NCBI GenBank assembly: GCA_026008535.1
Contig: BRKX01000018.1
Span: 47,795,588-47,859,587, forward strand
Length of the DNA stretch: 64,000 nucleotides
Direction of reading: 5' to 3'
Origin: Perilla frutescens
Lineage: Eukaryota > Streptophyta > Magnoliopsida > Lamiales > Lamiaceae
Shown: piece by piece, positions 1-8,855 of the stretch
Layout of the letters: every line of letters begins with the position of its first letter
Numbering within the stretch: the stretch's first letter is position 1
The notes under the pieces: model-generated
What the model saw: the letters and a program-made list of their open reading frames with translations, nothing else
Database searches by the model: none
What the model was told of the DNA's origin: nothing
Translations under genes and position numbers: made by a program

Positions 1-2430
1 GAATCGAGTTTTTCACGAGCATTTGGACAAATTCGTACTGGTCTTCATCGATGATATTTTAATTTACTTGAAAAGTGAGAAGGAGCACGAGGAACACTTG
101 AGAATAGTGTTAGAAACACTAAGAAGGGAGAAACTTTACGCAAAGTTCAACAAGTGTGAATTTTGGCTACAGGAAGTGATGTTCCTCGGACACATCGTGT
201 CAGCAGGAGGAATCAATGTAGACCCTGCAAAGATCGAAGCGGTAGAAAGATGGAAATCACCAACAAATGTTCATGAGATAAGAAGTTTCTTCGGATTGGC
301 AGGATACTATCGAAAGTTTATCAAGGACTTCTCGAAGATAGCGAGGCCGATGACTCAACTTCTGAGGAAAAAGGTCAAGTTTGAGTGGACTGATGCATAT
401 AAGCAGAGTTTCCAAGAACTCAAAAAGAGATTGACCACTGCACGAGTTTCCAAGAACTCAAAAAGAGATTGACCACTGCACCAGTCTTAACGCTGCCAGA
501 AGGAGTAGAAGGCTTTGTAATCTATACAGACGCGTCTAAGTTAGGCTTGGGCTGCGTGTTGATGCAGAATGGAAAGGTGGTAGCCTATGCTTCTTGTTAG
601 TTGAGACCGAATGAGTTAAACTACCTAACCCATTATTTGGAGCTTGCCGCAGTCGTGTATGCTCTCAAAATCTGGAGGCATTACCTCTCTGGGGTAAAAT
701 GTGAAATCTACACCGACCACAAAAGCTTGAAGTATATCTTCGAGCAGAAGGAGTTGAACATGAGGCAAAGACGTTGGTTAGAGTTGGTCAAGGACTATGA
801 CTGCACGGTTCATTACCACCCGGGCAAGGCAAACGTGGTTGCAGATGCCTTGAGCAGATGCGGGCCAGGGGTATCTGAAGGTCACATCTCAGATGTGAAA
901 GAACTCACACGTGAAATGGAGAAGCTAGAGTTAGAGGTGGTGGTTGCACCTGACTCTATGACAAGTACGATAGCTACAGTGGTAGCTAAACCTGAACTGC
1001 GAGCAAGAATCATTGAAGCACAACCAAAAGATGATAAGTTGGAGAAAATCCGACAGAAGATCAGGAGTGGCGAACCAAGGGAGTTCAAGGAAGCCGATGA
1101 CGGAACATTGATGTTTCGTGATCGACTGTGTGTTCCAAATGTTGACGAATTAAAGTTGGAGATTATGAGGGAAGCTCATAGTACTCCGTACGTTGCCCAT
1201 CCCGGGAGTACAAAAATGTATAAAGATCTGAAGCAGAGTTTTTGGTGGAGCAACATGAAACGTGAAATAGCAACATTTGTGGAAAGATGCTTGACGTGCC
1301 AACAAGTGAAAGCCATTCATCAACGACCTTCGGGTTTGTTGCAACCTTTAGAGATCCATGAATGGAAATGGGAGCATATCACGATGGATTTCGTGGTTGG
1401 TTTACCGAGATCGGTAAAAGGGAACACGGTAGTCTGGGTTGTCGTGGATCGACTGACAAAGTCAGCGCATTTTATTCCAATAAAGTCCACGACAGATTTG
1501 AGCAGGCTGGCTTAAATCTATGTGAGAGACATTGTTAGATTGCACGGGATTCCAGTTTCTATCACATCGGATCGTGATACCCGATTCACGTCGAGATTTT
1601 GGAAAAGTCTTCAAGAGGCGATGGGCACGAGACTAAATTTCAGCACAACATTTCATCCTCAGACTGATGGCCAATCAGAAAGAACAATTCAAATTCTAGA
1701 AGACATGCTTCGAGGAGTTGTGCTTGATGGAAACACCAGTTGGGAGGACATGTTGTCGTTGGTGGAGTTCGCGTATAACAATAGTTATCAATCCACCATC
1801 AAAATGGCACCATACGAGGCTTTGTATGGATGTAAATGTCGATCGCCTTTATATTGGGATGAGGTTGGAGAACGCAGAATTTTGGGGCTAGAAATTGTGC
1901 AAATGACCATTGAAAAGATCGATCAAATTCGAGCAAGGAGGAAAGAAGCACAAGATCGTCAGAAGTCTTATGCTGACAAAAGAAGGACCGACTTGCAATT
2001 TCAAGTTGGTGATAAGGTGTTTTTGAAGATATCTCCAACACGTGGTGTTGTGAGATTTGGGAAACGTGGCAAGTTGCGACCAAGATTTATCGGTCCATTT
2101 GAAATTCTGCAAAGAATTGGTGAGGTTGCTTATCGGCTTGCATTGCCGCCGAATCTATCTCAAGCACATGATGTTTATCATGTATCGATGCTAAGAAAAT
2201 ACGTGTTCGATCCTGAACACGTGATTCGAGATGATAATTTTGTATTGCGACCTGACATGTCGTATGAAGAGAAGCCACGTATGATTATCGACCGAAAGGT
2301 CCAAGTCTTGAGAAACAAGGAGATTTCATTGGTGCTTGTGCAATGGAATCACCATGACCGAAACGAGGCAACATGGGAGCTTGAGAGCTCGATGAAACTG
2401 AAGTATCCCGAGATATTTCAGGATGCTTGA
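1..2430 (+). pseudogene. gypsy pol: RT end, RNase H, integrase, chromodomain
   Basis: The piece opens inside the reverse transcriptase palm with the catalytic FIDD box near 46-57, then the connection domain, RNase H (YTDAS near 524-538, DHKSLKY near 718-738), an H2C2 integrase zinc finger (about 1170-1310), and the integrase core with its three acidic positions in MDF, SDRD and GQSER. It ends with a chromodomain (VQWNHHDRNEATWELE) at about 2290-2430. Breaks: a 38 bp tandem duplication at 406-481 shifts the frame, TAG at 598-600, and TAA at 1513-1515. Outside these the frame is open. The sister element has glutamine codons at both stop positions, so both look like C-to-T changes. The protein would have copied and integrated the element; here it is dead. 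Confidence 0.9.
406..481 (+). repeat. 38 bp exact tandem duplication inside pol
   Basis: Bases 406-443 and 444-481 are identical. The unit starts gagtttccaagaactc and ends gaccactgcac. The extra 38 bases shift the frame by two, which is exactly the offset between the open frames before and after it. Replication slippage or repair of a staggered break are the likely causes. Confidence 0.95.
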
Positions 2431-2442
2431 ATTTCAGGACGA

Positions 2443-2465
2443 AATTCCTTTTAAGAAGGAGAGTA
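2443..2465 (+). other. polypurine tract next to 3' LTR
   Basis: The purine-rich run ttaagaaggagagta sits directly before the TG that opens the LTR and follows the GGACGAAATTC motif. The same motif and position occur, on the other strand, in the elements at 13935-24823 and 42509-63871. It is the expected primer site for plus-strand DNA synthesis. Confidence 0.8.
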
Positions 2466-3225
2466 TGTAGTGCCCCGAACCTTTTTGTGCATAATTAATT
2501 GCAATTATAGGCTATGGGAGTTGCGTCATTTTAAAATTTTCGTAATTCGGTGGTTTAACCGAACTTGCGATGTGTCGTATCGATGATAATCAAAATATAT
2601 TTTAATATGAGCATTAATCGATTTATCGATTTGTGTCACTTGGCGTAATTGAAATATTTGAGAAAATGTGTTTAATCTACAATGAAGTATTTCATCCGTT
2701 TCGGTCCAATTTGAAATTTTTCCGGAGACGGAAAATATCACGATAATCGAACAACCGGTATTTAAACCGGGTAGTTTGCAAGTCAACCAAGGCATGGGAG
2801 GCCATGCCTCCCCTCACCTCTCCCATGCCTTCCCTCACGTCACTTTTGTCCCCCAAATCAACCAAAATAGATTTATGAAAATAGCTTAGCCATTTTCTTC
2901 ATTCATCTTCTTCTTCGTTCTTCTCAAATCACAAAGAGAAAGAGAGAGCTCAAGCCACAGCTGCATTTCCCTTGCTTCTTCTTCATCCCATCTTCTTTTC
3001 TTCCATTTTATGAGAGAGAGAGAGAGAGAGCGAGTGAAGTAAGGAGTTGCAACCATTGTTGAGAGGAGCTCAAGCTTCGTTCCACCCGTTCTTCACCATT
3101 CTCTTTCGGTGTTCGTCCACGTCGTTGCAAGCGTCGATCCAACTAAACCCAACTGATTCCAGCCTTGTTCCACCTACCTTCTTCAAGCTTTTCATGCTTA
3201 GTTGTTCTTCAAAGGTATTTTCGAA

Positions 3226-3228
<3 letters not shown>

Positions 3229-3272
<44 letters not shown>
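3229..3272. repeat. (AT)22 microsatellite in LTR
   Basis: An uninterrupted AT dinucleotide run inside the LTR. Similar (AT)n runs mark several of the other LTRs. Confidence 0.95.
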
Positions 3273-3274
<2 letters not shown>

Positions 3275-3465
3275 TCTTCCAAGTTTAAGCATGGATAAAA
3301 AGTGTATGTGTGGATTTTTGGTTTCAAATGATGGTTGATTATTTAGAAATGAGTTGATTTTATGTGCAAGCATGTTTAGTCGAGTTTTAAGATGTGTTTA
3401 GATGATTTGAATGCTTGTATATCGAGTTTCATGGCGTTTATCATCGTTTACGCGACTCTCGGTCT

Positions 3466-3535
3466 CAGTTCCGCGCGACCGCGGGGACGCGCGCAAGCGC
3501 GCACAGGTCGCGCGCCCGCGCACCCCACTTTCGGC
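3466..3535. other. GC- and CpG-rich island within the LTR
   Basis: About 70 bases dense in CGCG/GCGC steps stand out sharply from the AT-rich surroundings. It lies in the first half of the LTR just before an internal tandem duplication. A role in U3 or R is possible but not shown. Confidence 0.6.
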
Positions 3536-3848
3536 AGACTCGCCACCCTTCGGTTAAACGAGCATAACTCCCTCGTTTTACGTCGGATTGAGACACCGTA
3601 AATTTTACCGGAAACTAGACTTCATTGGCTTTCCAATGGTAGAGGTCTCAATCTCTAATTATTTCTGAGTAAATTATGAAAAATCGGCAAATTTGGGTCA
3701 TGTTTCGGGTTTCAGAAATTTTGGCAGTTCTGCCACCTTCTAGTAAAACGGTCATAACTTTTTCGTTAGTTATCGTATTGAGTCACCGAAAAGTGTTCCG
3801 GAAACTAGACTTTCGTGGCTTTCCAATGGATAGGTCTCATTCCCTAAT
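3530..3848. repeat. two-copy tandem duplication in LTR, period about 190 bp
   Basis: Copy one (about 3530-3660) and copy two (about 3720-3848) share, in order, a CCACC-TT-GT-AAACG block, CATAACT..TCGTT, ATTGAG-CACCG, CCGGAAACTAGACTT, GGCTTTCCAATG and GGTCTCA-T. They are clearly diverged, so the duplication is old and probably a family trait rather than a recent accident. Confidence 0.75.
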
Positions 3849-4716
3849 TCCTCCTGAAAAATGTTTGATAATTAATCAAAGTCAGCTGTTGTGCAGATTG
3901 CTCAACAAATTTTCAGTTTTCAAATCGCCTTCTTCGAAATCAGTTTTAAAAGGATCTTTTAACTCTTTGAACGATACTAAGGAGTGTCCTTATCAGTTAA
4001 TAGCTAGGGTTGAGAGGAACCTTGAGCTAAGATCAGTTTTAACGATGGATTTAAATTGTGTCATTTATAATCGCACGCCAAGTGTTCGATTTATGCTCGA
4101 ATGAGATAAATATGTTTTAAAATGGTCTTTTTGTTTTAATAAACTCCCATAGGTCTATGATGTTGTTGAGTCTCATTTATGTGAATTAGTATTGTTGAGA
4201 TTTGAGTCATTATTGGTTGCCGGGGTAGGCAATTGCTAAGCTATTAAGGTTTAGTTTGGGTCGGTTTAACCGACGAGCATGCGAAACTATGTAGTTGCGA
4301 GAGTCTTGACCTCGTGGAGGTTCTAAGATGAATTTCGATATTTGTAGATCATTTGCCGTAAGACGTAATCATTGTGGTGTTGCTCGATTCCGTAAAAACT
4401 GAAAAGCTTCGACTATTATAGTCAAAAGGTGGGCGTATACTATCTTTCTCAAAATGCTATGTTTGAGTTATTAAGCTTGTTTTGAAACAAATGTGCATAT
4501 ATGATTATCTGTGTAAAATGATTCGTTCTGCTTGTTGTGGTTGTCGGAGTCTCATATACCAGCGCTGTATCAATGTGAGTAGCTACAGTCTTGTTTGGTT
4601 TGAGTTGCACCTAATCCCTAGCTGTTCTCAGCTAAAAGAACTTTTAATTACTTTGAGGGTTTACTCGGTAATTGCGCATGATGATGTAGTGGTGGTTGCG
4701 GGTGTCGTACTTAGCT

Positions 4717-4799
4717 CACTTCAGGGTTTACTGGTGAGTGGGTCCATTTCAGGGTTTATTGATGGATCAAGGTTCACTTCAGGGTTTACTGGTGAACAC
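4717..4799. repeat. short tandem repeats around TTCAGGGTTTAYTG
   Basis: Three copies of a TTCAGGGTTTACTGGTGA-type unit spaced about 33 bp apart near the 3' part of the LTR. The third copy is flanked by GTTCAC/GTGAAC and can fold. Confidence 0.7.
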
Positions 4800-5373
4800 A
4801 TTCATGTTAAATGTTTTGATGAACTTAGATGCATTTCCCTTTACAAAACCTTCTAAGATTCATCTGCATACTCACAGATAATTATTTTATCAAATGCTTT
4901 TGATAACTCGATTTTTCTCAGAAAACCCACTGAGTACATTAGTACTCAGCCCAAATATTTTCTCAAATATTTTCAGGACAATGAGCTGGAACGTGGAGAT
5001 GATGAGCTGTGATGGGACTTATATGTGTACTTTTGTAGATAACCCGTTGTCTTAGCTCGTCTTAACCTCTGATCATCGTACTATTTCTTTTGATAATTCT
5101 TAGCTTCCGCAAAACCAAAAACTCATGTTTTGGATGTATATATATATATAACTCTGAATTTGTTATGATGATCGTGCTCTTTTATTGAACTAATTTGGAA
5201 TCGTTCATTTATAATCATCCTTGAAATCTCCTTTCTTTCCCCTCTTCTTAAACCCCACCCCCGTGGCGCTCATTTCCAAGGTCTCTCGGGACCGGGGTGT
5301 TACAAATTGAATATGAAAATTTCATGATTTTAAGTTTTTTAAATAAAAATAAGGGTTAATTGTCTAAAAAGTA

Positions 5374-5437
5374 TAGCTGTCGAAATCAGCCCGGCCCGAT
5401 TTTGGGCTGGGCTGGGTTGGCCCATTTGACAGTTCTA
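5374..5437. mobile_element. short palindromic sequence resembling hAT transposon ends
   Basis: The segment begins TAGCTGTCGAAAT and ends ATTTGACAGTTCTA, which are inverted copies of one another. The middle is rich in GGGCTGGGCTGGGTTGGCCC. Ends of the form TAG(A)NCTGTCAAAT followed by CCCGGCCC-type repeats are familiar from plant hAT elements. No convincing 8 bp target duplication was seen, so it may be a fragment or a minimal foldback copy. Confidence 0.4.
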
Positions 5438-5574
5438 CTTAAAATACATAAACTTTGGAGTGTTTTTTATTTTTCACATATTTTAGAAAACGTAGTTTTA
5501 ATAACATGAACTTAATCCTTATTTTATTTTGTCACATGATTTTCATATTTCAGTCAACTGAAGTGAAGTGGTTG

Positions 5575-7191
5575 TCGAAGATGTTCTTTTATGATGGATC
5601 ACATAATTTTCCTTGGGTTTGTTATAACCTCTTAAGGAATTATGGTGGATGAAGAAAAAATAAAAAAATGTTGAGGAATGGTCTACTACGAAGAATCTCA
5701 ATGAAGTACGAAGTTTCCATGTATCGACATCATTTTATCATGGATTCATAAAGAACTTTAGCACCGTTGCAGCACTACAAACAAATTTTGAATAAAAAGG
5801 AATTTAAAGGTATCAAGCGAGTGTTATCTAGTGCACATGTTCTCGCATTACCTGATGTTAATAAGGTTTTTGAAGTTGATTGCGATGCATCTAAAGTTAG
5901 AGTTGGAGATGTGCTTAGTTAAGAAGGACATCCAATTGCCTTCTTCTGTGAGAAGTTGAATGAGACGAGGATAAGATATTCTACTTATGATGTGTAGAAT
6001 TTATTCTCAATTCAGACCAAGAAGCTCTCAAGTATATCAACTCGCAGACAAATCGGAATAGAAGGCATGTTAGTTGGCTATCATTCTTGCAAGAATATAT
6101 TTTTGTGCTAAAGCATAAAAGTGGATCTCTAAATATAGTTGTGAATGCAACTTAATTAGCCGATAGGTTGCACTGATGAATTCTATGGCTAATCATCTTG
6201 AAGGATTTGATGCTACAAAGAAGTTGTATATTGATGATCCAGATATCAAGGAGATATACCAAAGTTGTTCGATAGGTAAGTGTGTTGCGAGATTCGCGAA
6301 GAGATGTCGAGTGTGCTATACTTGTAAAGGCCAAATTAAGTCAAAATGTGGGTGCTTATACTCCTTTAATTTTTCTATCCTAGAAGCATCTTGGGAAAGT
6401 GTTAGTATGGACTTTCTTGTTGGGTTTTCAAGAACACAAAGGGGCTTCAATTCTATTTTCATCGTTGTTGATCGATTTTTTGAAAACGGCTCACTTTATC
6501 CCATGCAAGAAGATGATGGATGCTTCATACATTTTTGATCTCTACTATAAAGATGTTGTCAAACTTCATGGGTTTTCGAGGACGATTACATCAGAGTGTG
6601 ATACCAAGTTTCATAGTCATTTTTAAAGAAGTTTATGGAGAAAATTGGGCACTAATCTAATGTATATATAGTAGTGTATATCATCCTGAAATGGATGGAC
6701 AAACTGAAGTTCTGAATCATACATTGGGTAATATGCTCCGTACTTTTTCTTCCAAGAGCCAAAACAGTGGGATACTATTCTATCAAGGGCGGAGTTTTCT
6801 TATATATAACTCAATGACTAATCATTTAACTGGGAAAAGTCCATTTGAGGTTGTTTATGGGAAGACTCCCAATCACTATCTTGATCAAGCAACAAGAAAG
6901 TTGAAGATTTTACAACATCATTGAAAAAAATTGAGGATGAGGTGATGAAGAAGCACCAAGAAAGCATTAAATTATATAAAGTAGCGGCAGATACTCGTCG
7001 ACGTGTTCAAGTTTTTAGAGAAGGCGATCTTGTTTGGGTTTATTTGAAGAGAGAGATTTCGTGCTGGTACATATATATAACACTGCAAGAAAAATACGTT
7101 TTAATGATGGACTTAGCGATGGATTATATTATGTCACTATATTATCGATAAATGAACGATGGATTAAGATTGAAATGTTTAACTACCAACT
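5575..7191 (+). pseudogene. degenerate gypsy pol relic of a second clade
   Basis: Translation in shifting frames gives the end of an RT (FLGFVIT, VDEEKIK, then LNEVRSFHVSTSFYHGFIKN), an RNase H block (EVDCDASKVRVGDVLS near 5873-5920), an integrase zinc-finger remnant (CRVCYTCKGQ), and an integrase core (VSMDFLVGFSRTQRG, IVVDRF, ITSECDTKFHSHF, YHPEMDGQTEVLNHTLGNML). Many stops and several frameshifts are present. The wording differs from the Tekay-like pol upstream and resembles another chromovirus-type clade that I cannot name safely. Its right edge is cut at 7192 by the copia LTR. No LTR of its own was recognised. Confidence 0.8.
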
Positions 7192-7400
7192 TGTTGAAAG
7201 AAACAACAAGATTGGAATTCATTTTCTGTATTGCTATTCTGGATTGAATGTATACAATGTACAAGAGATCCTTTTATAATGCAAGGAATCACACCTGAAT
7301 AAAAAAAAAAGGATAAGATCCGTTATTAGAGGATCCTACCAAAACATGACTACTTAAGAAAGGAAATAACTAATTACAATATTCCTCCTATAATTCTACA
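7192..7400 (-). repeat. 209 bp copia 3' LTR
   Basis: On the minus strand it reads TGTAGAATTATAGG at the start and TTTCTTTCAACA at the end (TG...CA) and contains a TATAAAAGG-like box. The adjoining minus-strand sequence caacttgagggagag (7401 onward) is a good polypurine tract, which fixes the inner border. Confidence 0.8.
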
Positions 7401-8085
7401 CTCTCCCTCAAGTTGGTAGGTGGAGGATCCCACATACCCAACTTGCCAAGAAGTCTGTGAAAGGCTCTCCCGGAGATAGCTTTAGTTAGGATATCAGCAA
7501 GCTGGTCTTCCGATCTGACAAAGGGCAGAGTGATATTTTCATTATCTAACTTCTCCTTGATGAAATGTTTGTCTATCTCTGTATGCTTGGTTCTATCATG
7601 TTGGACAGGATTATGAGAAATGCTCACGACGCCTTTATTGTCAAAGTAGGGTTTGAAAGCTCCCATCTCTAATACACCCATCTCAATCATCAATTTCTTT
7701 ATCCACAACAACTTTGTCATCCCTTTCACAATTCCCCTAAATTCTTCTTCTTCACTTGAGAGTGCTACCACCTTTTGTTTTTTATTCCTCCAAGTCACAA
7801 GATTCCCTCCTACAAAGGTGAAGTACCCTGCTGTAGAGTTTTCTGTCCAATGAACATCAATATACTCGGAGACTCTAAAATGCTTATTTTTCCGAAAGAA
7901 AATACCTTTTTCAAGAGAGGATTTTAGGTACCGAATAACTCTTATGGCAGCCTCCATGTGTTCCACAAAGGGGTTTATGCATGAACTGACTTGTGACCCC
8001 AACTTTATAAGCTATGTCTGGTCTTGTATGTGAGAGGTAGATTAGATTACCAACAAACTTGTAGAATATATGCAGATATCTCTGC
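7388..8085 (-). pseudogene. copia pol C-terminus: RT tail and RNase H
   Basis: From right to left it gives VGNLIYLSHTRPDIAY (end of RT, about 8065-8015) and, after a frameshift near 8000, an RNase H open for 204 codons. Recognisable blocks are EHMEAAIRVIRYLK, YIDVHWTENSTAGYFTFVGG, ALSSEEEEF, DNKGVVSISHNPVQHDRTKH and EDQLADILTKAI. The acidic residue in the first block has become YIDVHW, where SDADW is usual, and the second carries EEEE instead of AEAE. The protein would degrade RNA in RNA-DNA hybrids during reverse transcription. Confidence 0.85.
7401..7413 (-). other. copia polypurine tract
   Basis: The minus strand reads acttgagggagag immediately before the TG of the LTR. Copia elements use such a tract to prime plus-strand synthesis. 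Confidence 0.75.
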
Positions 8086-8834
8086 TGGTAGTGTTAAGAA
8101 AGAAACGAGCTTCGTCCATTCGTTTCATACGGTGACGGACCTCAAGGAAAAGGGCATCCACTTCAAACCTAGCCCTACTCAAGAAGCGAAAATATTGATT
8201 TTGGTTCCATAGGACATCAGGTATTCCGATTTTGGTCCCGAGACTATCATTTTTGGTCCCAAACAGAGTTAGTATCGATTTTGGTCCCCTTTTTTGCCTT
8301 AAAATTATGGGACCAAAATTGATATTCTTAAACTTATGGGACTAAAACTGGGCGATTTTTTTGAAAAAGGACCAAAAATGATAGTATCGGGACCAAAATT
8401 GGAATACCCGATGTCCTATGTGATCAAAATCAAAATTAACTCTCTTCAAGAACATGGTCGCCTACGAATTAACTCTGAATAGTCCGGCCTCTGCAGAGGT
8501 GACGTCATACATCAGCTTCATGAAGTCACTCATCGATAGGGCTGAAGACGTGAAGGAGCTGCGAGAAAGGAGAATCTTGTACAACCAGCTTGGCAGCGAT
8601 GAAAAGGTTCTCAATGTTTACTGAAGTATGAATACCTACGGGGCCGAAGAAGAACTTTTTGAGGAAGTGAAAGACAAGATCCAAGCACATTACAATAGCA
8701 GAAGCAAGACATAGATGGCTGAGCTTGCACACACTAACTTTCGATCTCCATTGACGACCGCGTTTCTTGCTGCGGCCGGGCTGCTTGCAATAACAGCGGC
8801 TCAGCTCTACTACGATGTGCATTCTAATACCTAA
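8085..8834 (+). pseudogene. DUF247 protein, C-terminal part, disrupted
   Basis: The left exon piece reads TDLKEKGIHFKPSPTQ, a typical DUF247 block. After a MITE (8195-8433) the protein resumes at FKNMVAYELTLN, VTSYISFMKSLIDRAEDVKELRE, QLGSDEKV, EEVKDKIQAHYNSRSKT and MAELAHTNFRSPLTTAFLAAAGLLAITAAQLYYDVH. The last stretch is the C-terminal hydrophobic segment of this family. Breaks: the MITE, a TGA after LNVY (about 8621-8623), and a TAG where the family has tryptophan (about 8709-8711). The natural stop is at 8832-8834. DUF247 genes are plant-specific and commonly occur in clusters; some act in self-incompatibility of grasses. The role here is unknown and the gene is dead. This is the best host-gene relic in the left third. 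Confidence 0.85.
8195..8433. mobile_element. MITE/foldback inserted in the DUF247 relic
   Basis: The left arm TTGATTTTGGTTCCATAGG continues through ACATCAGGTATTCC, TTTTGGTCCCGAGACTATC and TTTTTGGTCCC. The right arm is its inverted copy with a few differences, giving terminal inverted repeats of roughly 70-100 bp around a short centre. No coding capacity. The target duplication is not clear, so the superfamily is left open. Confidence 0.8.
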
Positions 8835-8855
8835 AGCTAAAAATTGATCACCACT

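Larger units (their letters stand above)
1..5304 (+). mobile_element. Ty3/gypsy chromovirus (Tekay/Del-like), 5' part outside window
   Basis: The order is reverse transcriptase (C-terminal part), RNase H, integrase, chromodomain, polypurine tract and 3' LTR, which is the normal 3' half of a plant chromovirus. Clade placement rests on the chromodomain fused to the integrase, long LTRs, and close protein similarity to the complete element at 13935-24823. The 5' LTR, gag and protease would lie upstream of base 1, so neither target duplication nor age can be judged. The coding part carries a 38 bp duplication and two in-frame stops, so this copy cannot make a full polyprotein. Confidence 0.9.
2466..5304 (+). 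repeat. 3' LTR of chromovirus, about 2.84 kb
   Basis: It starts TGTAGTGCCCCGAACC after the polypurine tract and ends GGGACCGGGGTGTTACA, giving TG...CA termini. The 3' terminus matches the transcription-sense ends of the other gypsy LTRs in the window (GGGACCGGGGCGCTACA type). Inside are an (AT) microsatellite, a GC-rich island near 3466-3535, a two-copy tandem duplication, and a conserved hairpin at 4930-4949 shared with the other LTRs. Several short ORFs cross it; none looks like a gene. Confidence 0.85.
7192..8090 (-). mobile_element. truncated Ty1/copia element
   Basis: A minus-strand copia fragment with its 3' LTR on the left and the end of pol on the right. The left edge is a clean insertion into the gypsy relic. 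The right edge abuts DUF247-like sequence near 8090 and lacks the rest of pol, gag and the 5' LTR, so it was lost by deletion or rearrangement. Confidence 0.8.
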
